A stretch of DNA of 64,000 nucleotides from the NCBI GenBank assembly GCA_944358705.1, contig CALVRR010000006.1, positions 1-64,000 on the forward strand. The letters are read 5' to 3'. Each line of letters starts with the position of its first letter. The stretch's first letter is position 1. This DNA is from an uncultured Bacilli bacterium. Its GTDB lineage: Bacteria > Bacillota_I > Bacilli_A > RF39 > UBA660. The translations under genes were made by a program, and so were the position numbers. The notes beneath the pieces are model-generated. The model had not been told where the DNA came from. It made no database searches and saw only the letters and a list, made by a program, of their open reading frames with translations. This document shows, in pieces, positions 32,648 to 40,902 of the stretch.

Positions 32648-33595
32648 ATGGCTATAGTATCAATGAATTATTTATTAGAAGCTGGTGTTCATTTTGGACA
32701 TCAAAAAAGAAGATGGAATCCTAAGATGAAGGAATTCATCTATACGACTAGAGATGATATTTATATTATCGATTTACAAAAAACTGTAAAAAAATTAGAA
32801 GAAGCATATGAAGCAATGAAAGAGATTGCAGAAGCTGGTGGAAAAGTTTTATTTGTAGGAACTAAAAAACAAGCACAAGAAGCTGCTGAAGAATGTGCTA
32901 CTAGAACTAACATGTATTTCGTTAATGAAAGATGGTTAGGTGGTACTTTAACTAATTTTAAGACTATTCGTTCAAGAATTAAGAGAATGGACGATATTGA
33001 TAAAATGGAAGCTGATGGTACTTTTGATTTATTACCTAAAAAAGAAGTTATTCAAATCAAAAAAGAATATGCTAAATTAGATAAAAACTTAAGAGGTATT
33101 CGTGAAATGAAGAGATTACCTCAAGCTTTGGTAATTGTTGATCCTCGTAAAGAAGAAAATGCAATTAAAGAGGCTCGTATTTTAGGAATTCCAGTTTTTG
33201 GTGTTGTAGATACAAACTGTGATCCTGATTTAGTTGATTACGTTATTCCTGGTAATGATGATGCTGTTCGTGCAGTTAAGTTATTAATTGGAGTTTTAAC
33301 TAATGCTATTGCTGAAGTTAATGGTAATGATATTATCGATTATATTAATGATGATGATAAGGCAAAAGCAGAAAAGAAAGCTACAAAGAAGGAAAATGTA
33401 AAAGAACAAAAAGTTGAAGTAAAAGAAGAAAAAGTAGAAGTAAAAGAGGAAAAGAAAGAAGTAGTAGAAGAGAAAAAAGAAGAAGATTATTCTACTATGA
33501 CATTAGCTGATTTAAAAGCAAAGGCTAAAGAAGCTGGTGTTAAAGGATACTCTACTATGAAAAAAGCTGAATTAATTGAAGTATTAACTAAATAA
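32648..33595 (+). CDS. rpsB: 30S ribosomal protein S2 with a Rho-N/SAP-like C-terminal extension
   Basis: Residues 1 to about 240 are S2 ([49 protein letters not shown]). A repeated Lys/Glu/Val linker (about 243-279) and a 36-residue domain at 280-315 follow. This end matches the L20 tail at 25 of 36 positions, including an identical [10 protein letters not shown]. Usual S2 length in Firmicutes is about 230-260. AAGGAG lies upstream of the ATG. The 93 bases between rplT and rpsB hold no clear terminator, so co-transcription is possible. Confidence 0.96.
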   Translation: MAIVSMNYLLEAGVHFGHQKRRWNPKMKEFIYTTRDDIYIIDLQKTVKKLEEAYEAMKEIAEAGGKVLFVGTKKQAQEAAEECATRTNMYFVNERWLGGTLTNFKTIRSRIKRMDDIDKMEADGTFDLLPKKEVIQIKKEYAKLDKNLRGIREMKRLPQALVIVDPRKEENAIKEARILGIPVFGVVDTNCDPDLVDYVIPGNDDAVRAVKLLIGVLTNAIAEVNGNDIIDYINDDDKAKAEKKATKKENVKEQKVEVKEEKVEVKEEKKEVVEEKKEEDYSTMTLADLKAKAKEAGVKGYSTMKKAELIEVLTK

Positions 33596-33660
33596 TTATG
33601 ATAAACTAAAATTGGGAGGGTGGATGGTACTTTCCCTTTTATTGTATAAAGAGGAGGATT

Positions 33661-34545
33661 ATGATGATTAAAGCAAGTGATGTTAAAGAATTAAGAGAGA
33701 GAACTGGAGCTGGAATGCTTGATTGTAAAAAAGCTCTAGAAGCTACTGATGGTAATATGGAAAATGCTATCGATTGGTTAAGAGAAAAAGGAATTAGTAA
33801 AGCTGCTAAAAAAGAAAGTAGAATCGCTGCTGAAGGATTAACAGATGCAGCAAGTGATGATAATGTTGCAGTTATTACTGAAGTTAATTGTGAAACTGAT
33901 TTTGTTGCTCAAAATGAAAATTTTAAGAAGTTAATCGAAGATATTCGTGTAACTTTATTACATAATGATGTAAGTACTATGGAAGAAGCTAATCAATTAA
34001 CTATCGAAGGTGGTAGTGAAACTATTGGAGAAGCTGTTGTTAATTTTACTGCTAAAATTGGAGAAAAGATTAGTTTTCGTAGATTTGAAAGAATTGTAAA
34101 AGAAGATAATCAAGTGTTTGGAATTTATTCTCATATGGGTGGAAAAATTACAGCATTAGTAGTTCTTAATGGTGCTGATAGAGATGTTGCTAGAGATGTT
34201 GCTATGCACGTTGCTGCTATGAGTCCTGTTGCTGTTCGTCGTGATGAAGTTCCAGCTGATATGGTTGAAAGAGAATCTCATGTTATTAAAGAACAAGTTA
34301 TGGGTGAAGGTAAGCCAGCTGATATTGCTGAAAAAATGGTTAACGGTAGACTTAATAAGTTCTATAAAGAGATTTGTCTTGAAGAACAAGCATTTATTAA
34401 AGATTCTAACACTAGTGTATTAAATTATGTAAAATCTAACGGTGGTGAAATCGTTTCTATGAAACGTTATGCTGTTGGTGAAGGAATTGAGAAAAAAGAA
34501 GAAAACTTTGCTGATGAAGTTATGAGTCAAATTCAAGGAGCATAA
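33661..34545 (+). CDS. tsf: Elongation factor Ts
   Basis: EF-Ts of 294 residues, the nucleotide exchange factor for EF-Tu. The N-terminal UBA-like domain (VKELRERTGAGMLDCKKAL), TDFVA motif (NCETDFVAQNENF) and dimerisation domain are all present. GAGGAGG precedes two consecutive ATGs. It follows rpsB as usual; pyrH, which often comes next, is not in the window, and two lipoprotein genes stand between tsf and frr. Confidence 0.97.
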   Translation: MMIKASDVKELRERTGAGMLDCKKALEATDGNMENAIDWLREKGISKAAKKESRIAAEGLTDAASDDNVAVITEVNCETDFVAQNENFKKLIEDIRVTLLHNDVSTMEEANQLTIEGGSETIGEAVVNFTAKIGEKISFRRFERIVKEDNQVFGIYSHMGGKITALVVLNGADRDVARDVAMHVAAMSPVAVRRDEVPADMVERESHVIKEQVMGEGKPADIAEKMVNGRLNKFYKEICLEEQAFIKDSNTSVLNYVKSNGGEIVSMKRYAVGEGIEKKEENFADEVMSQIQGA

Positions 34546-34561
34546 TTTAATAGGAGTAGTT

Positions 34562-35074
34562 ATGAAAAAAGTAGTAATTCTGATTGTATTTTGTTGTATT
34601 ATGTTTTCTATTAGTGGATGTTCCGTTAAAAAGACAGAAAAATTAACGGATGCTGAAAAGTTTGCTAATGAATATTCTATTAGTGAAGAAAATCCTTTTC
34701 AGTATGTTACAACAGATGAAGTTTTAGAATTAGTAAAAAGTAAATCTGGTATTTTGTTTTTAGGAGATTCTGATTCTGAATGGTCTAGTTTTGGTGTTGA
34801 GATTTTGAATAAAGTTGTAAATGAAATGAAAATTGATAAAGTTTATTATTTTAATCCTAATAAATTAAAAAATAAAGAGGATAACGATTACGAACAAGTA
34901 ATAGATTTGTTACAACTTGAAGAAGACAGTTCTTTACCTATTGTTTATGTTTATGAAAAAGGTAAAATAATTGATCAGGTGGATTATCCAGTTCATGATG
35001 ATTCTTCTATTAATGATGATTTTAAGAAACAATTAGAAGATGAATATTTAGATTTACTTTCATTATACCTTTAA
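34562..35074 (+). CDS. Thioredoxin-fold-like lipoprotein
   Basis: Protein of 170 residues with a lipoprotein signal ending in ISGC (Cys20). The mature part reads like a thioredoxin fold: a strand-turn GILFLGDSDSEWS where thioredoxins have WCxxC, then helix, YYFNPNK, and a cis-Pro-like SLPIVYVYEKGKI. Both active-site cysteines are missing, so it is not an oxidoreductase of the normal kind. GGAGTAG precedes the ATG; it starts 16 bases after tsf. Confidence 0.75.
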   Translation: MKKVVILIVFCCIMFSISGCSVKKTEKLTDAEKFANEYSISEENPFQYVTTDEVLELVKSKSGILFLGDSDSEWSSFGVEILNKVVNEMKIDKVYYFNPNKLKNKEDNDYEQVIDLLQLEEDSSLPIVYVYEKGKIIDQVDYPVHDDSSINDDFKKQLEDEYLDLLSLYL

Positions 35075-35108
35075 GAATGTACTAGTTGTTTATTCTAGTC
35101 ATTCTTTT
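35074..35108 (+). terminator. Terminator after the thioredoxin-fold-like lipoprotein
   Basis: Stem of two 5-bp blocks, GAATG and ACTAG with CTAGT and CATTC, separated by one bulged T, followed by a short T run. Confidence 0.65.
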
Positions 35109-35131
35109 ATTTGTTATGAGGGAGGCAAGGT

Positions 35132-35713
35132 ATGAAGAAAAATGTGAAAAAGGTAGCTATTTTTTCTACTATTGGGTTATTATCTGTTTCCTCTATTTCT
35201 TGCTCTAGAAATAGTCAATTTGAGGAAATTGATTCTAGGATTGAGGATATGACTATTGATTCTACAGATTCTATTAGTCTTACGTTAGAAGATGAATTTC
35301 ATATTTCTATTAGTGATGAAGCTAGTGAATATTTAGATAATAGTTGTGTTCAAGATGCTTTGGATGGTCGTATGGATCATGGAGATTATAAGGAACTTAG
35401 TGATGTTTCTTATATGTATTTTTCACAGAGATTGAAAGAAGATAATCCAGAATATGCTCGGGAAAATCTTGCGGTTTCTTATGAGGAGGAACCTGTGATT
35501 TCTATGAATGGAATTTCTTATCTTCCTGATGCGATGGTTGGTGAATACTTAAATGATTTTTATTTACTTCAACAGGGAATGGTATCTCAAGATGAACAGT
35601 TGCCAGAATATGCTTTCGATGTTGCAAAAGACATGATGAGGTTAGCTGTTGTTGAAGTGGAAGTAGATTCTCATCGTGAAGATAATCAGGTATTTGTAAA
35701 AGAGAAAAAATAG
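35132..35713 (+). CDS. Uncharacterised lipoprotein
   Basis: Protein of 193 residues with a basic N-terminus (MKKNVKKVA), a hydrophobic core and lipobox SISC at about residue 24. The mature part is acidic, rich in Asp, Glu, Ser and Tyr, with no motif I recognise. GAGGGAGG precedes the ATG. It is flanked by terminators on both sides, so it may be a single-gene unit despite sitting between tsf and frr. Confidence 0.7.
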   Translation: MKKNVKKVAIFSTIGLLSVSSISCSRNSQFEEIDSRIEDMTIDSTDSISLTLEDEFHISISDEASEYLDNSCVQDALDGRMDHGDYKELSDVSYMYFSQRLKEDNPEYARENLAVSYEEEPVISMNGISYLPDAMVGEYLNDFYLLQQGMVSQDEQLPEYAFDVAKDMMRLAVVEVEVDSHREDNQVFVKEKK

Positions 35714-35737
35714 TTTTTAATATTAAGAAGAATTTAG

Positions 35738-35760
35738 AGTAGATTTATTTCTACTTTTTT
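35738..35760 (+). terminator. Terminator before frr
   Basis: Stem AGTAGA/TCTACT with a six-base loop and a run of six T. Confidence 0.65.
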
Positions 35761-35813
35761 CTTTCTTTTCCTTAAACTTTATATTATAATTATAACAAGG
35801 AGAGATGAATTTA

Positions 35814-36359
35814 ATGGATAATGATATTATCAAATTAACAAAAGAAAGTATGGAAAATACTCTTAAAAATTTAGAAAAAAGATTTTCTACTGTGCGTGCA
35901 GGTAGAGCCAATCCTAGTAGTTTGGATGGTGTTGTTGCGGAATATTATGGAAGTATGACACCTTTGAAACAACTAGCAACTATTTCTGTTCCAGAAGCTA
36001 CTCAATTATTGATTAAACCGTTTGATAGAAGTTGTCTAGGGGCTATTGAAAAAGCGATTTTAGCTGCTAATTTAGGTTATACTCCAAATAATGATGGAGA
36101 AACTATTCGTATTGTTATTCCTCCATTGACGGAAGAAAGACGTAAGGAGCTTACGAAACAAGTAAAGTCTATTGCTGAAGATGCAAAAGTTTCTGTTCGT
36201 AATAATCGACATGAAGCTTTGGAAATGGTTGAAGCAGAAGAGTTTCCAGAGGATATTGAGAAATCTATGGAAAAAGAAATTCAAGAATTAGTAAATTTCT
36301 ATAATAAAAAAATTGATGAAATGTTAAAGGAAAAAGAATCTGAATTGATGACTATTTAG
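35814..36359 (+). CDS. frr: Ribosome recycling factor
   Basis: RRF of 181 residues. The N-terminal helix TLKNLEKRFSTVRAGRANPS, the PEATQLLIKPFD segment, GETIRIVIPPLTEERRKEL and the C-terminal helix are typical. It splits post-termination ribosomes with EF-G. AAGGAGAG at 35798-35805 overlaps an upstream in-frame ATG at 35805, so the ATG at 35814 is the better start. Confidence 0.97.
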   Translation: MDNDIIKLTKESMENTLKNLEKRFSTVRAGRANPSSLDGVVAEYYGSMTPLKQLATISVPEATQLLIKPFDRSCLGAIEKAILAANLGYTPNNDGETIRIVIPPLTEERRKELTKQVKSIAEDAKVSVRNNRHEALEMVEAEEFPEDIEKSMEKEIQELVNFYNKKIDEMLKEKESELMTI

Positions 36360-36382
36360 GTTCTTTTTTTATTTACATTTTT

Positions 36383-36412
36383 TTGACGAAAATTGTCGAA
36401 ATTTGTCAAAAT
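36383..36412 (+). promoter_or_regulatory. Three 10-bp iterons upstream of the surface-protein operon
   Basis: Three end-to-end decamers, TTGACGAAAA (36383-36392), TTGTCGAAAT (36393-36402) and TTGTCAAAAT (36403-36412), lie six bases before the -35 TTTACA at 36418. One helical turn per unit places them on one DNA face, as expected for cooperative binding by an activator or repressor. Confidence 0.6.
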
Positions 36413-36417
36413 AGCGG

Positions 36418-36446
36418 TTTACATCCCAAAATAGTTATGATATCTT
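36418..36446 (+). promoter_or_regulatory. Promoter of the surface-protein operon
   Basis: TTTACA at 36418-36423, 17-base spacer, TATCTT at 36441-36446; AGGAGG follows before the GTG start. The -10 is a moderate match. Confidence 0.55.
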
Positions 36447-36472
36447 TATATTAAGAATAGGAGGAATTGCAA

Positions 36473-37027
36473 GTGAGAGCAAAGAAAAAAAATAGAGTAA
36501 TTATTGTATTGGCAGTTATTGTTGCTTTTATGGCGGTTGGTTATGCTATATTGCAACAAGAACTTACTATTAATGGTACCGGTAATATCGATACTAAATG
36601 GAATGTAGAAATTACAAATATCGAAAGTAGTTTCCTAGAAGGAGCAAAAAATGCAACGGATGAAGATGGAACAGAAATTCTTCCAACGTTTGAAGCAACC
36701 ACGGCAACTTTTAATGCAAGTTTACCAGTTCCTGGATCTGAAGCTGATTATACAATCACAGTTACTAATAAGGGTAACATTCCTGCAAAATTAGTAGAAT
36801 TGCCAACGATGGATACAGTTAATGGACAAGATCCAACTCAGATTTTATATGATGTATTCTTTACTGATGAAGAAAAATATGTATTGCAACCAGATGAGTC
36901 AGTGCAAATAACAGTTGCTGTTAGTTGGGATCCAGAAGATGATGCTGGAGTTCCAGCTCCTGTTAGTAAACAAGCGACAATTACTCTAAATTATCAACAA
37001 GCAGCAGATACTGGCGTAAGTAGTTAG
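36473..37027 (+). CDS. TasA/CalY-like exported surface or fibre subunit
   Basis: Protein of 184 residues starting with a short basic segment and one hydrophobic helix (VIIVLAVIVAFMAVGYAI), then a beta-rich acidic domain with TATFNASLPVPGSEADYTITVTNKG-type strands that resembles SipW-dependent TasA/CalY proteins. There is no lipobox or sortase motif. GTG at 36473 has AGGAGG eight to nine bases upstream; TTG at 36467 is too close to it. A signal peptidase of the SipW/ER type is the next gene, which supports the reading. Polymerisation into fibres is an inference. Confidence 0.7.
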   Translation: MRAKKKNRVIIVLAVIVAFMAVGYAILQQELTINGTGNIDTKWNVEITNIESSFLEGAKNATDEDGTEILPTFEATTATFNASLPVPGSEADYTITVTNKGNIPAKLVELPTMDTVNGQDPTQILYDVFFTDEEKYVLQPDESVQITVAVSWDPEDDAGVPAPVSKQATITLNYQQAADTGVSS

Positions 37028-37031
37028 AACA

Positions 37032-37064
37032 AAGGGAGTAATTGCTCCCTTCTTTTTCTTTTTC
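37032..37064 (+). terminator. Partial terminator between fibre subunit and signal peptidase
   Basis: Stem AAGGGAG/CTCCCTT (37032-37038 with 37045-37051), six-base loop, T-rich tail. The stem contains the only Shine-Dalgarno near the following gene, and a TTG lies in the loop. It probably lets more subunit than peptidase be made. Confidence 0.7.
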
Positions 37065-37065
37065 T

Positions 37066-38223
37066 ATGAATTTAAAATATAGTAGTTATTTTGTTTTCAT
37101 TGTTTTACTTATTATTCGTCTAGCTTGTTTTTTCTTTGATTTTTCTATTCCTATTTTAGATTTGTTGCTTTTTGGTAGTACGCTTTTGATTTTTCTTTTG
37201 TTTTTTTCGAAAAAAGAATTAATTCGTAATTATCATAAAAGTTTAACGAAAACAGTTTTAATTATTACCATTAGTTATTTTATTTTATATTATTTTCTAG
37301 GTGTTGTTATAGGGTTTACTTACAATGTCTATGATACTAGTATCTTGGGAATTCTTTCCAATACTTTTTTCTTAATTCTTCCTTTATTATTTCGAGAAGA
37401 AATTAGAAAAAAATTTGTTTTTTTACATAAAAATAAAATAGCTTGTGTTTTTATTACTATTGTTTTTATTGTATATGAGTTAATTGGTTCTACTTTTTTT
37501 GATTTTCAGAATAACCAAGAATTTTTTTCTAGTTTTTCTACTATTTTTTTGCCTATTGTGATAGAGAATATTTTACTTACTTATTTGGCTTTTGTGGGTA
37601 TTCGAAGTACTGTTTATGCTTATTTTATTCCTAAGCTTATTTCTAGGTATTATATTCCCGTTGTGGTTGATTTCGATTGGTTTTATCAATTGTTATTACA
37701 ATTAGGACTTACTGTAGTTATTTATTCTTTTTTATCGAATGAGTATTTATGGCAAGTAAAGCGAATATATAGTAAGACAACAGATAAAAAGAATTCTTTC
37801 TTATTTGCTACTATTTGTTTTGTTATTTTGATTTTTGGTCTTTTTGTGGCTGGTTGTTTTAAGTATCAGCCAGTAGCTGTACTTACTTATAGTATGGATC
37901 CTACTTTTACTAGAGGGGATGCCGTTGTAATAAAGAAATTAAATAGTAAGGAGAAAGAAAAATTAAAGAAAGGAGATATCATAGAATATCGATATGATCA
38001 AACTGTGGTAATACATCGTATTGTTGATTCCTATATGGTAGATGAGGAGAGAGTCTTTGTACTTAAAGGAGATAATAATGAAAGTGAAGATCCTAAAGTA
38101 GTTCATTATGATCAAATTATTGGTAAAGTATCTTTTTCTATTCCTAAAATAGGATATCCTAGTGTTTGGTTAAGTGAATTTTTGTATCCAGAGAAAGAAG
38201 CGGAAGTAGAAGTGGGAAGGTGA
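37066..38223 (+). CDS. SipW-like (ER-type) signal peptidase I with multi-helix N-terminal domain
   Basis: Protein of 385 residues from the ATG at 37066. The first 260 residues hold about eight hydrophobic helices. The S26 catalytic domain follows: YSMDPT supplies the nucleophile serine, and VVIHRIV carries His where bacterial type I peptidases have Lys, so it is the ER/SipW/archaeal type; LKGDNN is the last conserved box. It should mature the neighbouring exported proteins. The TTG at 37042 is an alternative start, three bases after GGGAG, whereas the ATG at 37066 lacks a clear ribosome site. Confidence 0.85.
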   Translation: MNLKYSSYFVFIVLLIIRLACFFFDFSIPILDLLLFGSTLLIFLLFFSKKELIRNYHKSLTKTVLIITISYFILYYFLGVVIGFTYNVYDTSILGILSNTFFLILPLLFREEIRKKFVFLHKNKIACVFITIVFIVYELIGSTFFDFQNNQEFFSSFSTIFLPIVIENILLTYLAFVGIRSTVYAYFIPKLISRYYIPVVVDFDWFYQLLLQLGLTVVIYSFLSNEYLWQVKRIYSKTTDKKNSFLFATICFVILIFGLFVAGCFKYQPVAVLTYSMDPTFTRGDAVVIKKLNSKEKEKLKKGDIIEYRYDQTVVIHRIVDSYMVDEERVFVLKGDNNESEDPKVVHYDQIIGKVSFSIPKIGYPSVWLSEFLYPEKEAEVEVGR

Positions 38224-38227
38224 TGAT

Positions 38228-39271
38228 ATGGTAAAGCGAATCGCTAAAAAGTTTTCCTTAGGAAAATTAGCTTTTTTAACTATTTTTCTAACGATAATTT
38301 TTTTGCTTGTTTTGTTTTATTCTCATATTTTAAATCCTACTTCTATTAAGAAAACTACTTTTTCTAGTTATCGAAATAATATTAATTATCAAGTTTTTTT
38401 AAGAAATAATAATTTTATTTCTAAACCATCTCTTGGTATGAATCAGGCCTATATTGCTTCTATGGTTGATTCTATTCATGTTAGTTTTGGACAAACAGCT
38501 ACTTTTCAGAAGATGACTTCTTTTCATTATGATTATACTATTTATGCTAAGCTTTCGGCTGTTTATCCTACTGAAAATGGGGAAGAAGAAATTTGGAGTC
38601 AAGTTTATCCTTTGAAAGTTCAAGATACAAAATCAGTTCGTGAAAAGATGCTTTCTATTACTGATCAGGTTTCTATTTCTTATTGGGATTATCAAGCGAT
38701 TGTTAATAATTTTAAAAATACGTATCATTTGAAAGTGGATGCTACGTTAGATATTATTATGGATGTTCATTATGAATATCAAAACCAAGAGGCAAAGTCT
38801 AGTAGTTTATTACTTTCTATTCCAATGAATCAAGAAGTGTTTAAAATTACTACGGATTATAAAAAAGAAGATTCTGTTGTTCAAACGGAAGAAGTTTCTA
38901 ATATGACTATGCCAGCTTTTGTTGTTTTGTTTTTCTTAGTGGTTATTGGATTAAGTGATATTTTTGCTTGTACTTTACTTTTTGTTAAGCTACTTCAATT
39001 ATATTCTATTACTGAATATGAGCGGATGAAGCAGAAGATAAAGAAAGATTATGGCTCTATTATTGTGGATGTTGATAACGCTATTGATTTTTCTAACTTT
39101 ACTATCTTTGAGATTAAGACTATCGAGGAACTTGTAGATTTGGAAGAAGAACTTCGAATACCAATATTATTTTATGAAAAGAAAAAGGCTAGAATTTGTT
39201 ATTTTGTAATTATAAAAGATCATTATATGTATCGATTTACTTTAAGAGATATGGAACAGGAGATTATTTAA
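38228..39271 (+). CDS. DUF5305-like membrane protein
   Basis: Protein of 347 residues: an N-terminal helix (about 13-34), a long extracytoplasmic beta-rich region that includes TTFSSYRNNINYQVFLRNN and WDYQAIVNNF, a second helix near 225-250, and a cytoplasmic end. This layout fits the DUF5305 family, which is often encoded beside SipW-type signal peptidases. GGAAGGTGAT precedes the ATG, four bases after the peptidase stop. A role in assembly or secretion of the surface proteins is inferred from position. Confidence 0.7.
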   Translation: MVKRIAKKFSLGKLAFLTIFLTIIFLLVLFYSHILNPTSIKKTTFSSYRNNINYQVFLRNNNFISKPSLGMNQAYIASMVDSIHVSFGQTATFQKMTSFHYDYTIYAKLSAVYPTENGEEEIWSQVYPLKVQDTKSVREKMLSITDQVSISYWDYQAIVNNFKNTYHLKVDATLDIIMDVHYEYQNQEAKSSSLLLSIPMNQEVFKITTDYKKEDSVVQTEEVSNMTMPAFVVLFFLVVIGLSDIFACTLLFVKLLQLYSITEYERMKQKIKKDYGSIIVDVDNAIDFSNFTIFEIKTIEELVDLEEELRIPILFYEKKKARICYFVIIKDHYMYRFTLRDMEQEII

Positions 39272-39287
39272 TTAGAGGGTGGTTATT

Positions 39288-40121
39288 ATGAGAAGAAGAA
39301 GACAAAGAAGAAAATTATTTATTTTCCTTTTTGTTCTTTCTTCTTTTCTTTTTTTGACCTTTTCTTCTGCTTATGCTATTTTAAATCGTGATGTTGTGGT
39401 TCATGGGAACGCTAGTCTTGTTATTCAAAATAGTAGTGGTGGTAATTTTATTGAAGGGGTTGTGGATGAAGATGATGGACTGGTTGAGAATGGAGATGGA
39501 TCTTCGGATTTTGTTGGAGATAGTGGAACTACGGTAAATAATTTTATTCAAATACTGGGGGATGATTATCTTTGGAGGATTTTATCGATTGATGTAGATG
39601 GTAACTTAAAAATTATTCGTAATCGTGATGAAAGTTTAAGTATGCCTTTTATAAGTTCTGGAGGAAATGCTCGTGATTGGGCAAATACGTTAATATTACA
39701 AAATTTAAAATCTTGGTATCAAGAAAATTTGAGTAGTTATTCCGATATTATTATTCAAAATCCAGAGTGGTTACTTACGGATGCAGCAAAGCCTGGTACT
39801 GTTGTTAATGTTTTAGGTACTTATACCGATAGTCCTATTGGTCTTATTCGTAATGATGAGATTGTAAATAGTTCTTCTACTGGTGCTAGTGGTCAAAGAG
39901 TTTCTTCGTGGTTAAATGATGGTTATATTTGGACTATGACTTATGTTAAGAAAGGTAATAAAACGGATCGTGCTTGGCGAGTAAATGGTGATAAGTTTAT
40001 GGATTCTGCCGCAACTAATGCTGGTAGTACTGTTGCCCGACCAGTTATATATTTAAAGTCTAGTGTTATGTTTTCTTCTGGTACTGGTACAGAGTCTGAT
40101 CCTTTTGTTGTAAAGTATTAA
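39288..40121 (+). CDS. Exported surface protein with a SipW-type signal
   Basis: Protein of 277 residues. A very basic start (MRRRRQRRK) and a hydrophobic helix end in SSAYAILNRDVVVHGNASL, which parallels GYAILQQELTINGTGNI in the subunit at 36473. The mature part has a Gly/Asp linker, a WRILSIDVDGNLKIIR segment and an end ARPVIYLKSSVMFSSGTGTE of the type seen in many exported proteins of gut Firmicutes. No anchor motif. The ATG at 39288 follows GAGGGTGG; upstream GTG at 39279 is less likely. It closes the four-gene locus. Confidence 0.65.
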   Translation: MRRRRQRRKLFIFLFVLSSFLFLTFSSAYAILNRDVVVHGNASLVIQNSSGGNFIEGVVDEDDGLVENGDGSSDFVGDSGTTVNNFIQILGDDYLWRILSIDVDGNLKIIRNRDESLSMPFISSGGNARDWANTLILQNLKSWYQENLSSYSDIIIQNPEWLLTDAAKPGTVVNVLGTYTDSPIGLIRNDEIVNSSSTGASGQRVSSWLNDGYIWTMTYVKKGNKTDRAWRVNGDKFMDSAATNAGSTVARPVIYLKSSVMFSSGTGTESDPFVVKY

Positions 40122-40128
40122 AAAATAT

Positions 40129-40156
40129 TTGTTTTTTAATACTATTATGTTATAAT
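40129..40156 (+). promoter_or_regulatory. Promoter of the T-box/pheST operon
   Basis: TATAAT at 40151-40156 with TTGTTT at 40129-40134 (16-base spacer) as a weak -35. Confidence 0.65.
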
Positions 40157-40165
40157 AAGCGTATC

Positions 40166-40376
40166 GATGTTGATTAAGGAGTAGTAGTAAATGATGTCTT
40201 TTTAGAGAGTCTGTGGTTGGTGGAAACAGATAAGAATAATTTATGAATTCGCCTTAGGAGTCCCTATAACAAAATTATAGGCGTTAATCGCGTTAAGATT
40301 AAGAGGTAGTTAAATAACTATAAATTAAGGTGGTACCGCGTTTTTATACGCCCTTAAGTTTATAGTTATTTTTTTT
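40166..40376 (+). promoter_or_regulatory. Phe T-box riboswitch
   Basis: The T-box sequence AAGGTGGTACCGCG at 40327-40340 is exact. A terminator stem AACTATAAATTAAGG/CCTTAAGTTTATAGTT (40316-40330 with 40352-40367) and a run of eight T follow. In stem I, GAATTCGCC contains TTC as the likely specifier codon, for Phe. The T-box senses uncharged tRNA-Phe and permits readthrough into the downstream genes ending with pheS and pheT. Confidence 0.93.
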
Positions 40377-40386
40377 GGGGTGATTT

Positions 40387-40893
40387 ATGAAAAAGAAATT
40401 TATTATTAAAGATACGGTATTACTTTCTGATTTAGATATTAGTGAAGATGTCTTAAGATTTTTAAAATCTTATCATGCGGAGATTCTTGTTTATTCTGAT
40501 AAATCTTATGAACAAATGAAAAGTTTTAATTTATATGAAAATGTGGATACTCTTATTCCTAATACTACAGACGATAAATTGATTCAATCTTTTTCTAAGA
40601 ATTCTTTTTTATATTTATTTACTTTAAAAAAAGATGATTTGAATGAAAAAAGAAGTTGCCATATTTTAACAAATTGGGAGAAATATTTTGCAGGTGGTTT
40701 TCCTTATCATTTTAAAGAATGGCAAGAAAAGAAAAAATTTTTAAAAGAATTTGTTTTTGTAACCGATTCTATTCAAGTTTATGAGACTTCTAGAGAGCAG
40801 GGCTTTCAGAGCATTTATTATGAAAATGATAGAAAGGTTATTACAGGTAGAAAAATTAAATCTTTGGATACTTTGAAAAGTATTTATTCATAG
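40387..40893 (+). CDS. Uncharacterised protein, possibly a degenerate HAD-fold protein
   Basis: Protein of 168 residues, first gene after the T-box. It reads like a Rossmann-type alpha/beta fold (FIIKDTVLLSDLDIS, then ILVYSDKSYEQM where HADs have their Thr/Ser motif II) but has no DxD nucleophile pair, so it is not an active HAD phosphatase as it stands. The rest, including GGFPYHFKEWQEKKKFL, is unknown to me. GGGGTGATTT precedes the ATG. It precedes a true HAD gene by 9 bases. Confidence 0.6.
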   Translation: MKKKFIIKDTVLLSDLDISEDVLRFLKSYHAEILVYSDKSYEQMKSFNLYENVDTLIPNTTDDKLIQSFSKNSFLYLFTLKKDDLNEKRSCHILTNWEKYFAGGFPYHFKEWQEKKKFLKEFVFVTDSIQVYETSREQGFQSIYYENDRKVITGRKIKSLDTLKSIYS

Positions 40894-40902
40894 GAGGGTG
40901 TT

